NCBI RefSeq assembly: GCF_003144035.1
Contig: NZ_QFWT01000005.1
Span: 285,119 to 349,118 of the forward strand
Source of the DNA: Vibrio albus
Lineage (GTDB): Bacteria > Pseudomonadota > Gammaproteobacteria > Enterobacterales > Vibrionaceae
Reading direction: 5' to 3'
Length of the DNA: 64,000 nucleotides
Shown here: piece by piece, positions 37,417 to 47,016 of the stretch
Position numbering within the stretch: the first letter of the stretch is position 1
How the letters are laid out: each line of letters opens with the position of its first letter
Made by a program: the position numbers and the translations under genes
The notes under the pieces: model-generated
The model's database searches: none
What the model was told of the DNA's origin: nothing
The model's input: the letters and a program-made list of their open reading frames with translations, nothing else

Positions 37417-39318
37417 ATGACCGGGCTAAACTCACTTAAATTTAAACTTACCTTTGTCGCCAGTCTGTTTATTCTGGCAGGAAGCCTGACGGTTGCGATT
37501 ATGGCTTTTCGGTCAGAGCTAACTATCTTAAAGGAGAATCTTACCAGCCGGGTGGTAAGCTCCGTTGATCTCTACAACGCGGATGTGGCTAACTGGTTTA
37601 GCTATAAAAGACAGTCGCTGCGAGCATTGCCAGCGCAGGCAAAACCAGATTCACTTATCGCGCATTTGCAGCAAATCCGGGATTCGGCAGGGTACAATGT
37701 GGTATTCCTGGCTTATCCGGATGGCTCCCAGCTTAATTCGAATAACATCGTACTGAAAAAAGACCCGAATAATCCGCTGAGCAGTGATCCGCGTGCGTGG
37801 CCCTGGTATGTGAATGCGAAGGCAAGTCCGGGAGACGTTTATGTGAGTACCCCCAATCCTTCGGCCATGGGAAACACAGTTATCTCGCTTGGTGTTGAAG
37901 TGCAGTTGAATGGCGAGTCACGGGTACTGGGTGCGGATATCGGCCTGGATACGATTTTGGCAAGTATGGAGAAAATTGCCCTTCCCGGTGAGAGTGAGGT
38001 GATGATCGTGGATAGTCAGGGGATTATTTTTTCCCACCTCTCTGCTGATTTGCTGAATCAGGACGTATCCGTTGTGGGTGTCATACAAAATGATATCCAG
38101 CAGGCGATGAACGCAGGGCAAAAAGGGGCGATGATCATGCGCCAGGGAGAAGAGTTCCTGTTGTTTGCTCAGCCTATCTCTGGTACTGAATTAATGACGG
38201 TGACGCTGATTAACTGGGGATCGCTGATCACACCTATCTACCATACGTTGATCTGGAAGCTGACTTATATTTTGCTGTTTTTGTTTGTCTGTATAGCCAT
38301 CTTTTATCTGATCAGTATCCGCCTGGTTGCGCCTTTGACCACCGTGGCATTGGCACTGGATAAGATAGCGACGGGAAATGGGGATCTGACGCAAAAGTTA
38401 CCGGTTAAAAGTGCGGATGAAGTCGGGCGCCTTTCCGCTAGTTTTAATGCTTTTGTGAATCAACAGTGCAATTTGATTAAAAATATTCGGCATGAGGCGC
38501 TCGCGTTATCGGACAAGTCCGGCATCATCCTGACAGTGGCGCAGCGTAAGAGTAGCGAGCTTGATCGTCAGAGTGCCGAGATAACCCAGGTGGCCACCGC
38601 GGTGACACAGATGGCCGCCGCAGCGCAGCAGATTGCGCAAGGTGCTGAGCAGACAGCACAAGCGGCGGTAGATTCAGCACAAGAGTCGGCACAGAGTGTG
38701 CAGTTGGTGGAGTGCAGTAAAGCGTCTATTAGTGCTTTGGCTGCTGAGTTGCAGGAGGCTGGTGGTACGACGCAGGAGCTGAATACTTACGCGGGTGCGA
38801 TAACGCAGGTGCTGGAATCGATTCAGGATGTGGCTGAACAGACTAACCTGCTGGCTTTGAATGCGGCGATCGAAGCGGCCCGCGCCGGAGAGCATGGCCG
38901 TGGTTTTGCGGTGGTTGCTGACGAGGTCAGGTTGCTTTCTCTGCGGACGCAAAGCTCAACGGAGGAGATAAAAGTAACCATAGACAAGTTGCAGGGGATG
39001 GTGCAGCGCATGGTTTCAGTGATGCAGCATAGCCTGTCGTTAGTGGACCAATCGGTAGAGAGTGTTGAGCTGGTTAACACCAGCCTGGAAAATATTAGCC
39101 ATTCAACGGCGTTGATCAATGATATGACAAATCAGATTGCCACGGCTGCTCAGGAGCAGACTTCGGTTACAGAGGAGATCTCAAGAAATATGACGAGTAT
39201 CAGTGATGTAACGCATGAGATGGTCCGGGGAGCCAGAGAGCAGGCCAAAGGTGCGCAAGAGCAGAAACAGGTGGCAGAGCGACTACAAGGGGAGGTGTTG
39301 CTGTTTAAACTGGATTGA
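37417..39318 (+). CDS. Methyl-accepting chemotaxis protein with dCache sensor
   Basis: A 633-aa chemoreceptor. The first membrane helix is near residues 10-30 ([21 protein letters not shown]). A periplasmic dCache-type domain follows ([30 protein letters not shown] [13 protein letters not shown]), then a second helix near 283-303, HAMP, and the cytoplasmic signalling coiled coil with the conserved hairpin tip [20 protein letters not shown]. It lies between the porin and the LysR gene, so it may steer cells toward the same glycoside or its sugar. The ligand is not known. Confidence 0.92.
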   Translation: MTGLNSLKFKLTFVASLFILAGSLTVAIMAFRSELTILKENLTSRVVSSVDLYNADVANWFSYKRQSLRALPAQAKPDSLIAHLQQIRDSAGYNVVFLAYPDGSQLNSNNIVLKKDPNNPLSSDPRAWPWYVNAKASPGDVYVSTPNPSAMGNTVISLGVEVQLNGESRVLGADIGLDTILASMEKIALPGESEVMIVDSQGIIFSHLSADLLNQDVSVVGVIQNDIQQAMNAGQKGAMIMRQGEEFLLFAQPISGTELMTVTLINWGSLITPIYHTLIWKLTYILLFLFVCIAIFYLISIRLVAPLTTVALALDKIATGNGDLTQKLPVKSADEVGRLSASFNAFVNQQCNLIKNIRHEALALSDKSGIILTVAQRKSSELDRQSAEITQVATAVTQMAAAAQQIAQGAEQTAQAAVDSAQESAQSVQLVECSKASISALAAELQEAGGTTQELNTYAGAITQVLESIQDVAEQTNLLALNAAIEAARAGEHGRGFAVVADEVRLLSLRTQSSTEEIKVTIDKLQGMVQRMVSVMQHSLSLVDQSVESVELVNTSLENISHSTALINDMTNQIATAAQEQTSVTEEISRNMTSISDVTHEMVRGAREQAKGAQEQKQVAERLQGEVLLFKLD

Positions 39319-39335
39319 AAAAAATAATCTACATG

Positions 39336-39384
39336 GCCTGATGTCCCTGATACGCCGTCCTTGGCGTGTCTGAGAATATCAGGC
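39336..39384. terminator. Nested stem-loop between convergent genes
   Basis: An outer stem GCCTGAT / ATCAGGC encloses an inner ACGCC / GGCGT stem in the 91-bp gap between the MCP and the LysR gene. Position suggests a shared bidirectional terminator. Confidence 0.55.
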
Positions 39385-39409
39385 TTATCCTAATACTGAT
39401 TGAGGAGCG

Positions 39410-40327
39410 TTATAGCGCTTCCAGTTGCTGGCAGTGTTTCAGGATAATATTTCTCAGCCATAAAATGCCGAAATCATTTGAGCTGTGGGTATGCCACTGT
39501 TGTCGTATCTCAATCTTGGGCAGCTTTACCGGGCAATCAAAGATATTGATCGGGTAGTACTGCTGGCACGACATGGCAAATCGTTTCTGTACCGTACCGA
39601 TAAAATTTGTGCCTATGATTTGATTGACCAGCACACTGAATGTAGGAACGATGAGACCAACATTCCGCATCACGCCGGCTCTGGCGATATAGGTGTCATC
39701 CAGCGCGCGGCCTATGGTACGGCTGAAGTTAGCAATAATATGCTTATGCTCCGTATACTGCTCTAGTGTAATCTCAGTATCAAAGTCCTGGTTACTGTTA
39801 CAGCAGACGCAAACCAGCGTGTCCAAATAAAGGTGTTCGGACGGATGTTGGTTCGATGTCAGTTCACTCGGTGTAATAATCAGGTCAAGATAGCCCTTCT
39901 CAAGGTATTCATTAATCGGTTCATCAACGATAGACGATATTTCCAGTGTGATATTGGGGGCGGTTTGCGCTATTTCCTTAATCACAGAGTTCAAAACGAT
40001 CGCCGCGGTTGAGTCTGAAGCATTGATACGAAATACGCGCTCAGAAGTTTCCGGGTCAAAGGATTTGTTACTCTCAATAACCGACTCACATCTGCGCACA
40101 ATATCGTGGATATTCTCGGCTAAATGTTGGGCAAAGGGGGTGAGTTCCATACTTCGCCCGACCTGGATCAGTAACGGGTCATCGAAGTATTCTCTTAGCC
40201 GGGACAAAGCACCGGAAGTCGCGGATTGACTGAGATTGATTAGCTCACCGGTGCGGGTGACATTTTTTTCAACTAATAGCTTATCGAGAACAACGAGTAG
40301 GTTTAGATCTAAACCTTTAAGATGCAT
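39410..40327 (-). CDS. NodD-like LysR-family transcriptional regulator
   Basis: A 305-aa LysR protein. The HTH is at residues 1-65 (MHLKGLDLNLLVVLDKLLVE, then SATSGALSRLREYFDDPLLI). The opening MxxKGLDLNLL and the FDDPLL end are typical of the NodD/LinR/PcpR subgroup, whose effectors are aromatic compounds (flavonoids, chlorophenols). The C-terminal substrate domain is full length. It lies next to the glucokinase/isomerase genes on the same strand and amid the glycoside block. I infer that it senses the aryl aglycone or intact glycoside; members can act up to several kb away. Confidence 0.87.
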   Translation of the reverse strand: MHLKGLDLNLLVVLDKLLVEKNVTRTGELINLSQSATSGALSRLREYFDDPLLIQVGRSMELTPFAQHLAENIHDIVRRCESVIESNKSFDPETSERVFRINASDSTAAIVLNSVIKEIAQTAPNITLEISSIVDEPINEYLEKGYLDLIITPSELTSNQHPSEHLYLDTLVCVCCNSNQDFDTEITLEQYTEHKHIIANFSRTIGRALDDTYIARAGVMRNVGLIVPTFSVLVNQIIGTNFIGTVQKRFAMSCQQYYPINIFDCPVKLPKIEIRQQWHTHSSNDFGILWLRNIILKHCQQLEAL

Positions 40328-40418
40328 AGTATGCTCCTGAATAACAGAACGATTATTTAATAAAAATGTAAAAGGGAATTGGGGATAGTGCCAGCTATCA
40401 GCACTTATTTTGGGAGAA

Positions 40419-40442
40419 TGGCCGCCAATTATGCGGCGGCCA
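40419..40442 (-). terminator. GC-rich hairpin after glucokinase gene
   Basis: TGGCCGCC / GGCGGCCA form an 8-bp stem with an 8-nt loop, 15 bp downstream of the glucokinase stop on the minus strand. It likely ends the isomerase-glucokinase operon before lysR, although the following T content is low. Confidence 0.55.
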
Positions 40443-40456
40443 GGGTTAAGCGAGAA

Positions 40457-41419
40457 TTACTGATGTTTGGTATTGTTGGTATAGTAGGTGCCGGCACCAA
40501 GCAGTCCAGGAAAATCATGGGTGACCAGATAGACCGGGATATCTTTTACAAATGCGGATAGTCTGCCTTTATCCTCGAAACAGCGTCTGAAGTTTGAGTT
40601 AATCAGGAAGTCGATAATTCTTGGTGGAATACCACCAGCCAGATAAACCCCGGCCCGTGAGCCACAGATTAAGGCCAGTTCACCGCCGAAGCGGCCCAGC
40701 ATTTCACAGAACAGGTTAAGTGTTTTGACGCAGTGAGCATTACTGCCTGACAGCGCATTCGCCGTGATCTGCTCCGGCAGCAGGTTATCCGGCTCTTCGC
40801 CGCTTTCGTGCATGATCGCGTTATACAGGTTAACCAGTCCCGGGCCGGAGAGTACCCGCTCTACGGATACCCGGCCAAACTGATCCCTCAAATAGCTCAG
40901 CAGTGCATCTTCCCATTTTGAGCGGGTTGCCAGGTCAATGTGTCCGCCTTCGCCCGGCAAACTCAGCCACTTATCTTCAGCTTTTAAAACCTGCGCCACA
41001 CCCAGGCCGGTTCCCGGTCCGTATACAGCGATAGGGGACCAGATCTCGTTCTTAGTACCGCCAACCTGAATCACGTCCTTTGCGGACAGCTGAGGAACAG
41101 ACAGTGATATGGCAGTAAAGTCATTGATCACAAAAAATTCTTCCAGCCCGAGCTCTTCTTTTGTTTCTGAGATAGAAAAGCTCCACGGAGTGTTTGTCAT
41201 CTCGATCTTATCGCCGGTGATCGGGCAGGCAATCGCCAGACACGCAGAGTTGATACCCGCGCCAAATACTTCCAGGTACGATTTGAGAATCAAACTCAGC
41301 GAGCTATATTCAGAGACGCTGTAAGTGCGTACATCCGAGAGTTCGCTATTTGCCGTGTTGAACAGCGCCAGACGAACATTTGTTCCTCCAATATCACCAA
41401 CTAAAATACGTGTATTCAT
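40457..41419 (-). CDS. glk: Glucokinase
   Basis: A 320-aa enzyme of the bacterial group (GlkA) length. The N-terminal phosphate-binding motif is VGDIGGTNVRLAL; the catalytic Asp lies in FVINDFTAIS; ATP/sugar-binding motifs GPGTGLGVA and LPGEGGHIDLA follow, and YLAGGIPP comes near the C-terminus. It phosphorylates glucose to glucose-6-phosphate in the cytoplasm. The start is two bases from the stop of the upstream isomerase gene, so both enzymes are made together. This implies that the pathway ends in free intracellular glucose, as expected when a glycoside is imported unphosphorylated and cleaved inside. Confidence 0.92.
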   Translation of the reverse strand: MNTRILVGDIGGTNVRLALFNTANSELSDVRTYSVSEYSSLSLILKSYLEVFGAGINSACLAIACPITGDKIEMTNTPWSFSISETKEELGLEEFFVINDFTAISLSVPQLSAKDVIQVGGTKNEIWSPIAVYGPGTGLGVAQVLKAEDKWLSLPGEGGHIDLATRSKWEDALLSYLRDQFGRVSVERVLSGPGLVNLYNAIMHESGEEPDNLLPEQITANALSGSNAHCVKTLNLFCEMLGRFGGELALICGSRAGVYLAGGIPPRIIDFLINSNFRRCFEDKGRLSAFVKDIPVYLVTHDFPGLLGAGTYYTNNTKHQ

Positions 41420-41420
41420 A

Positions 41421-42476
41421 TTATGCTAATCCTAATAGTTTTTTGTTTATCTGTTGGGAGTCCTCGCCGGCGGCAAAGTCATCAAATGCTTTTTGTGTTG
41501 GAGTAAACAGCTGCTCCTCAATGAATTTAGCACCCTCTTCCGCACCCTGTTCGGAGTCTTTCAGGCAGCATTCCCATTCAAGTACCGCCCAACCGGCATA
41601 GTTATACTGAACCATCTTGCTGAAGATCGCTTTAAAGTCTATCTGGCCATCGCCCAGTGAACGGAATCGCGCTGCACGGTTAACCCAGTCAGCATAGCCA
41701 CTGAATACCCCTTGACTTGCACTTGGATTGAATTCAGCATCCTTAACATGAAATGCCTTTATACGGGCGTGGTATTTGTCGATAAAACCAAGATAATCAA
41801 TGCACTGCAAGTGCAGGTGGCTAGGGTCGAACAGGATATTTGCCCTTGGATGTCCGTCGACTTCAGCCAGGAAACGGTCGAATGTCGCGCCATCAAACAG
41901 ATCTTCACCCGGATGCAGTTCAAAGCAGAGGTCTACACCATAACGGTCAAATTCGTTCAGTGTAGGTAACCAGCGTTTTGCCAGCTCTTTGAATCCTTCT
42001 TCGACCAGTCCTTTAGGGCGTTGTGGCCACGGGTAGACATAAGCCCAGAGTAGCGAGCCTGAGAAGGTAGCAATGGCGGTTAATCCAAGGTTGTGTGACG
42101 CTTTGGCAGCAAAACTCATCTGTTCTTTAGCCCAGGCGAAACGTTTTTCCGGATCACCTTTGACCTCATCCGGGACTAACTGATCCATCAGATCGCTGTA
42201 GGCGCTGTGTACGGCAAACATCTGCCCCTGAATGTGAGTTGATAGTTCGCTGATCTCCAGGTCGTATTTACTCAGTGTTGCCTGAACAGATTGACAATAA
42301 GTTAGATCATTGGCGGCTTTTTCCAGATCAAATATTTCGGGATTAAGGGTTGGCATCTGCACCGCTTTAAAGCCCTTATCAGCGGCCCAGGAGGCAAGAC
42401 CTTCTAAGGTATTAAATGGTGCTTCGTCAGAAATAAATTGTGCTAAAAAAATAGCAGGACCTTTAATTTTATTCAT
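41421..42476 (-). CDS. Xylose-isomerase-like TIM-barrel sugar isomerase/epimerase
   Basis: A 351-aa protein of the AP-endonuclease-2/sugar isomerase fold. Likely metal ligands are Glu in CFELHPGED, Asp/His in LFDPSHLHLQ, His in AFHVKDAEF, and Glu near the end in AVLEWECC. Members act on inosose, hydroxypyruvate, 3-keto sugars or ketoses, and are often paired with Gfo/Idh dehydrogenases. Here it is co-transcribed with glucokinase, which suggests that its product is or becomes glucose. Conversion of the 3-keto sugar released by the deglycosidase is a fitting but unproven role. Confidence 0.82.
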   Translation of the reverse strand: MNKIKGPAIFLAQFISDEAPFNTLEGLASWAADKGFKAVQMPTLNPEIFDLEKAANDLTYCQSVQATLSKYDLEISELSTHIQGQMFAVHSAYSDLMDQLVPDEVKGDPEKRFAWAKEQMSFAAKASHNLGLTAIATFSGSLLWAYVYPWPQRPKGLVEEGFKELAKRWLPTLNEFDRYGVDLCFELHPGEDLFDGATFDRFLAEVDGHPRANILFDPSHLHLQCIDYLGFIDKYHARIKAFHVKDAEFNPSASQGVFSGYADWVNRAARFRSLGDGQIDFKAIFSKMVQYNYAGWAVLEWECCLKDSEQGAEEGAKFIEEQLFTPTQKAFDDFAAGEDSQQINKKLLGLA

Positions 42477-42820
42477 CTTTCGTACTCTTTTAATAAGATT
42501 GATATTAACGGTAGTATTGTTTTTGTAATTTAATTTACTAATAGCACGAGTAAAAGAATTTATAAAATCTATAATATAGATTTCTAGTATTTGGTCTATG
42601 GATAGTAGTGATGATGTGCTTGTAAATATCTGTTTTTTGTCGTTTTTTGTTGTTGGTCTGTATTGGTTGGTTATTGTTTGTATAAATGGGGATATTCGTT
42701 TTTATGTTATTTGTCACAAAAGAATTAATTTAAGATTGAACGGATAAAAAATTAATGTAGCGTAATATGGGACATGAGTCGTTAATATTATTGTTAAACT
42801 TATTTAAATGCGGAGTCGTT
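42477..42820. promoter_or_regulatory. Divergent promoter region, isomerase-glk and deglycosidase operons
   Basis: About 340 bp, very AT-rich, between divergent operons of the same pathway. At 42706-42718 GTTATTTGTCACA contains one perfect CRP half-site (TCACA). The region is a natural place for the NodD-like regulator to bind, but I find no unambiguous LysR box. Confidence 0.5.
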
Positions 42821-43273
42821 ATGTTTGATAACTATCTAATTAACAGGGATAGCTTAGAAAACGAAGTGGTAGATGGCAAAGTTGTAGGATTCAAACTTAA
42901 AGTTAGAAACGCCAATTATCGTGGTGTTTTCCTATCCTTACACAATGGCTACTACATCGTTGTAGATGGAGTTAAGTACCCAAATTCAGTGCAAACCTTT
43001 GAGATCAACGGTAAGAAACCAAGAACTTATGCAGAGCTGTCTAAAGCAGTCTATGAGCATTGGGATTATGTAGATGAAGGCATCTTACATATTGCGGCTC
43101 CAGGCGGTTTAGAGCCGGGCATGCATACTATCGAGTTTCAGCAATCCGTGCTTGCAGCATACGGTTACATGCCAACCGATGAAGAGTGGGTGAAATGTGC
43201 ACCTGAGCCAGGTACTGGCGCGGGTTCGGATAAAACGCCTCGTATAGTCTCATATGAATTGGCTCTGAAGTAA
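42821..43273 (+). CDS. DUF6379 protein, C-glycoside deglycosidase beta-subunit type
   Basis: A 150-aa protein from ATG 42821 (GGAG just upstream; an earlier in-frame start at 42767 lacks one). It matches the small beta-sandwich subunit of C-glycoside deglycosidases (DgpC/CarC; DUF6379): the N-terminal region around DGKVVGFKLKVR, NYRGVFLSL, VVDGVKYP, and PGGLEPGMHTIEF near residue 105. In characterised systems this subunit forms a complex with a TIM-barrel metalloenzyme that cleaves the C-C or C-O bond of 3-keto-glycosides by elimination. Exactly such a TIM-barrel gene starts 16 bp downstream. Assignment is from remembered family features, not a search. Confidence 0.75.
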   Translation: MFDNYLINRDSLENEVVDGKVVGFKLKVRNANYRGVFLSLHNGYYIVVDGVKYPNSVQTFEINGKKPRTYAELSKAVYEHWDYVDEGILHIAAPGGLEPGMHTIEFQQSVLAAYGYMPTDEEWVKCAPEPGTGAGSDKTPRIVSYELALK

Positions 43274-43289
43274 GGGGGAGAGAAAGGTT

Positions 43290-44405
43290 ATGAAACGTGG
43301 TGTATCACTTTATAGTTATCAACAGTCTCAATTTTTTAAAGAGTCTACTTTAGAGTCACAGCTTGAGGAAGTCGCAAACAACCTTGATGGTGCGACCGGC
43401 ATTGAGTTGATTGACGAGATGTCACTTCAATATCCGGTTCCAGATCCTCAATTTATGAAGAAATGGTATGGATTGATTGAACAACATAACTTAACTCCAG
43501 TAGCGATGGATGTAAGCATGGATGTTCTTCAATTCCGTGATCATGTGATGAGCTATGACGAATGTGCAGAACGCTTAAGACACGATATTACATTGGCAAA
43601 AATGCTTGGTTTCAGCAATGTGCGTGTATTGTCTATCGTTCCACTTGAAGTCCTGATTAAAGCTCTTCCACTTGCTGAAGCACTGGATATCAGACTGGGT
43701 AAAGAAGTTCACCAGCCAATGTCATTAGAAGGTCGTTATGTTTCTGAAATTGTTGAGTTTGCAGAAAAACACAACACTGAGCATTTAGGCATTGTTCCAG
43801 ACTTCGGTATTTTTGGGACCCGACCTTCAGAAGCTATTCTGGATGGATTTATTCGTCGTGGCGCAGCCCCTGAATCTGCAGAAGCATCAGTAGCTCTGTC
43901 TGGCATGATTAAAAGTGGTAACGCGCCATTCAAGATGGTTGATGTTGAAAATCATACAGCAGGTAACGTGCGTTCTTCATTTACTCGTTACATCAATACG
44001 GGTGAGTGTATTGACGACTTCAAATCAGCTTTTGCTGTAATTAAAGAACTTGCTGAGAAGTATGTTAAAAACCCAACAGATTTGGATTACAGCGTTGTTG
44101 CTGAGGGTATTATGCTTTCGAACACCAGTGCCAAAACTTTGGGCGAGCTGGCAAAACATGTGACTCACATCCATGCTAAGTTCAATAACATGACAGAAAT
44201 TCCTGGAAAACCGGGTCAGTATCAGGATATTGCGATTGATTATGAGAATCCGATTCGTGAGCTGAAAAAAGCTGGTTATACCGGTTATTTGAACACGGAA
44301 TATGAAGGTCAACGGTATTTCCAGGATCGCTTTAAAGATTCTATGATGGACGAATTTGAACAGGTTCGCCGTCATCAGGAAATGATGAAGCGCCTAATCG
44401 GTTAA
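43290..44405 (+). CDS. TIM-barrel partner, C-glycoside deglycosidase alpha-subunit type
   Basis: A 371-aa xylose-isomerase-like protein with the N-terminus MKRGVSLYSYQQSQF and a strong ribosome-binding site (GGGGGAGA). Likely metal and catalytic residues: Glu in GIELIDEM, Asp in GIVPDFGIF, Glu in VVAEGIML, His pair in HIHAKF, Glu in LNTEYEG. The last two motifs match the DgpB/CarB group. With the DUF6379 protein it should bind a 3-keto-glycoside and abstract the C2 proton, releasing the aglycone and an unsaturated 3-keto sugar. The genes are adjacent (16 bp), consistent with 1:1 subunits. C- versus O-glycoside preference cannot be told from sequence. Confidence 0.75.
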   Translation: MKRGVSLYSYQQSQFFKESTLESQLEEVANNLDGATGIELIDEMSLQYPVPDPQFMKKWYGLIEQHNLTPVAMDVSMDVLQFRDHVMSYDECAERLRHDITLAKMLGFSNVRVLSIVPLEVLIKALPLAEALDIRLGKEVHQPMSLEGRYVSEIVEFAEKHNTEHLGIVPDFGIFGTRPSEAILDGFIRRGAAPESAEASVALSGMIKSGNAPFKMVDVENHTAGNVRSSFTRYINTGECIDDFKSAFAVIKELAEKYVKNPTDLDYSVVAEGIMLSNTSAKTLGELAKHVTHIHAKFNNMTEIPGKPGQYQDIAIDYENPIRELKKAGYTGYLNTEYEGQRYFQDRFKDSMMDEFEQVRRHQEMMKRLIG

Positions 44406-44541
44406 TAGCCTGACCGATAACGTGAATGTGTTAGAAACATAATTAATTAACATTAAATTTCATGATAGCTGTGCTGTAAGCAATGTTTTATAAATAATAC
44501 GTTGCAAACGATGCGTTATAAACACTGCTTAGCAGCCAGTT

Positions 44542-44580
44542 ATGTCAAATGAATACAGTTTTAAAGGTAAGAAGAAGTGA
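44542..44580 (+). other. Possible 12-codon leader ORF overlapping the lactonase start
   Basis: ATG at 44542 opens a frame of 12 codons (MSNEYSFKGKKK) whose TGA (44578-44580) overlaps the lactonase GTG (44577-44579) as GTGA. This is the geometry of translational coupling, or the start of an alternative N-terminus lost by a frameshift. No Shine-Dalgarno precedes the ATG, so it may be accidental. Confidence 0.3.
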
Positions 44581-45773
44581 AGACATCAGCTGATAATCAA
44601 AATTTTGAGCATGCCTTCGCATATGTCGGCACATATGGCGATGAAACTCATCCCGGAGGGATTTATACTTTTTCCGTGAAGGAGGGAGTGGAGAATATCA
44701 AAGCAATTAGCCATGTAGCACAACCAGCGCAGGCTGGTTATTTGGTATTTGATAAGCAGACCCATACTCTCTATTCTGTTGATGAGCGGAAAAACGACGG
44801 TAGAGGCCCGGTTTCTCCCCCGGCAAGTGTATTTGCACTTTCAGTTGATCAGGCCAGTGGTGAGTTAACGCCAATCAATTCCTGTCTGGCTCCCACGCCG
44901 TTTCCGACTTTTCTGAACCTGGATAGTGAAGGCCGCAGGCTGGTCAGTGCTAATCACGGGGGCTTTGATCATATTGAGAAGGCGGTATTCAAGGATGGTC
45001 GCTGGACTTCGGATTACCTTTATGATGATTCTTCCGTGATTGTGTATAACCTTGGCGATGACGGTTCAGTGGAACAAATATCTGATCTCGTGGTACTTGA
45101 GGGGCACGGGAAAGATCCGAATGGTTCTTTACAGGCAGGAGGTCATGCTCAGTCGGGGCCACACGCGCATAGCTGCGTGCTCTCACCGGACAGAAAGCAT
45201 CTGCTCGTCTGCGATAAAGGAACCGATCGTATTTATGTTTATCAGTTTGGTGACAAGCTGAAGTTGATTAATTTCTATCAGTTCCCTGAAGAAAGCGCCC
45301 CGAGACATCTGGAATTTTTCGGTGACGATAGGGTTTATCTTACTCTCGAGCTTTCCTCGCAAGTTGCATCAATGAACTTTAATCCTGCGAGTGGTGAATT
45401 GGTGCTGATTGACCAAGTGTCAACATTGCCTGATAACTACTTATATCCCAATGAACCTGCGGAAATTCGTGTGCATCCTAAGGGCAAGTTCGTCTACTTG
45501 AATAACCGTGGCGAAGATACGTTAGTTTGCTTTAAGGTGTCATCAGACGGCATGTTAAGTCGAAAAGGATATACAAAACTGGCAAAATCGATCCATCCGG
45601 GATTAGCGGCCAGAAGCTTTACCTTTACTAGTGATGGTAAGTACATTTTCCTTGCTGACCGCCCGGATAATTTGCTGAAAGTGTATGCCGTAGATGAAGA
45701 GACGGGGGGCGTTTCTCTGATTAATTCTGTAGAAGTACCTCAGCCGGTATATGTTGAATTAGTCAGTTTCTAA
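44577..45773 (+). CDS. Lactonase-family seven-bladed beta-propeller (Pgl/YbhE-like)
   Basis: A 398-aa protein from GTG 44577, preceded by AAGGTAAGAAGA. Propeller motifs include AYVGTYG at the N-terminus, GGHAQSGPHAHSCVLSPD near residue 190 (active-site His region of the 6-phosphogluconolactonase propellers), SAPRHLEF, VHPKGKFVYL, and FTSDGKYIFLAD. No signal peptide, so cytoplasmic. It would open a sugar lactone, possibly a 3-keto-aldonolactone or glucono-lactone made by the dehydrogenases of this block. Last gene of the deglycosidase operon; a terminator follows. Confidence 0.85.
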   Translation: MKTSADNQNFEHAFAYVGTYGDETHPGGIYTFSVKEGVENIKAISHVAQPAQAGYLVFDKQTHTLYSVDERKNDGRGPVSPPASVFALSVDQASGELTPINSCLAPTPFPTFLNLDSEGRRLVSANHGGFDHIEKAVFKDGRWTSDYLYDDSSVIVYNLGDDGSVEQISDLVVLEGHGKDPNGSLQAGGHAQSGPHAHSCVLSPDRKHLLVCDKGTDRIYVYQFGDKLKLINFYQFPEESAPRHLEFFGDDRVYLTLELSSQVASMNFNPASGELVLIDQVSTLPDNYLYPNEPAEIRVHPKGKFVYLNNRGEDTLVCFKVSSDGMLSRKGYTKLAKSIHPGLAARSFTFTSDGKYIFLADRPDNLLKVYAVDEETGGVSLINSVEVPQPVYVELVSF

Positions 45774-45802
45774 ATGGTTTGATGATTTAATTCATATAGT
45801 AG

Positions 45803-45832
45803 ACGACCACGGTTAAAACGGTGGTCGTTTTT
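45803..45832 (+). terminator. Rho-independent terminator of deglycosidase operon
   Basis: ACGACCAC / GTGGTCGT form the outer 8-bp stem, followed by TTTTTC on the plus strand, 30 bp past the lactonase stop. A textbook intrinsic terminator. Confidence 0.85.
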
Positions 45833-45955
45833 CATTTGGAATAAAAAACAATCAAACTAAAAGGTGTTTCGATTACGCCTTTCTAAGGTGGGAATATCTA
45901 TAGGTTAGTCAGGATAACTTCATGATAAATCGAGAAGCCAACAAGTATTGTACTA

Positions 45956-46777
45956 TTAAAGCTTGTGGAAAACTGGCTTCATTTTGTCAAAGGTATTGAA
46001 CGAATCAAATCCGAGGGTTCTTAATTCATTTTTTACTTCTTCAATTTGATAGCCAAGATGCTCCTCTTGGTGCGAATCAGAACCAATGGTTATGATTTTT
46101 CCGCCAAGCTCTTTATATAACCGAAGAATATCTCTTGATGGCATTAAATCCGTTAGTCCGTATCGAAAGCTAGAGGTGTTTATCTCTATGCCTTTACCAT
46201 CTTCAATAACCGTTTTAAGAATTTCAGTTACTAGATCTTTCGTCTTATCAAATGGATAATTGCCATATTCGTCGTAGCGTTTAATCATATCCAGGTGTCC
46301 TAATACACTGTAATCTTTATAGATACGAATGACATTGAGAATTTCTTCATAGTAACGGGTTTGAAATTCTTCCTGAGTTCTTCCATTCTGAAACTCCTGC
46401 GTCCAGAATTCCTGGTTTTCTACCTGATGGCAAGAGAGGATGACGAAATCAAAAGGATATTGGTTAAAGTCTTGTTGAAATTCCGAGATAGTGTGTGATT
46501 GAATACCGAACTCGATACCAAATTTTAGGGAAATATCGCGAGAATATTTTTCTTTTATACGCAAATATTCAGCCTGATAACTCTCATAATGGCAACTGGA
46601 GCCCGTATCCATTTTGTTTTTTTGATAGGTCAGGGCAGGAGATTTCACACCATGATCAACGTGTTCAGTAAAACAGAGTTCTTGAATTCCTAAAGCGATA
46701 GCTTTTTTGACGACATCTTCCATCGGGTACGTTGAATCATCACTAAAATCAGTATGAACATGGTAATCGATATACAT
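45956..46777 (-). CDS. PHP-domain phosphoesterase (HisJ-like histidinol-phosphatase family)
   Basis: A 273-aa protein of the PHP family. Metal-binding motifs are DYHVHTDFSDDS at residues 4-15, CFTEHVDHG near 36-44, EFGIQ near 88, LSCHQVE near 113, and SDSHQEEHLGY near 232. It is convergent with the lactonase operon. Single-gene HisJ-like proteins occur apart from his operons and may dephosphorylate other metabolites. There is no his gene here, so histidine synthesis is not implied. Confidence 0.85.
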   Translation of the reverse strand: MYIDYHVHTDFSDDSTYPMEDVVKKAIALGIQELCFTEHVDHGVKSPALTYQKNKMDTGSSCHYESYQAEYLRIKEKYSRDISLKFGIEFGIQSHTISEFQQDFNQYPFDFVILSCHQVENQEFWTQEFQNGRTQEEFQTRYYEEILNVIRIYKDYSVLGHLDMIKRYDEYGNYPFDKTKDLVTEILKTVIEDGKGIEINTSSFRYGLTDLMPSRDILRLYKELGGKIITIGSDSHQEEHLGYQIEEVKNELRTLGFDSFNTFDKMKPVFHKL

Positions 46778-47016
46778 TTAACTCTGCCTTTAATTGGATA
46801 AGTGGATAGATTGGTATGGTCAATTCAGCCAATAATAAACCCATCAATAATAGCATAATTGATTATAGCGAGCAGCAGTGATCATCAGCTGTTTGACAGA
46901 TTAAAGCTAATCCAAAAAAGTAAAATGGTTGGTATTCGTTTAATTAAATCTGTTTTGTTTTCATTACCACTACCGCTTATATCTTTGTTTTCGAGATTAA
47001 AAAACGGATGAACGAG

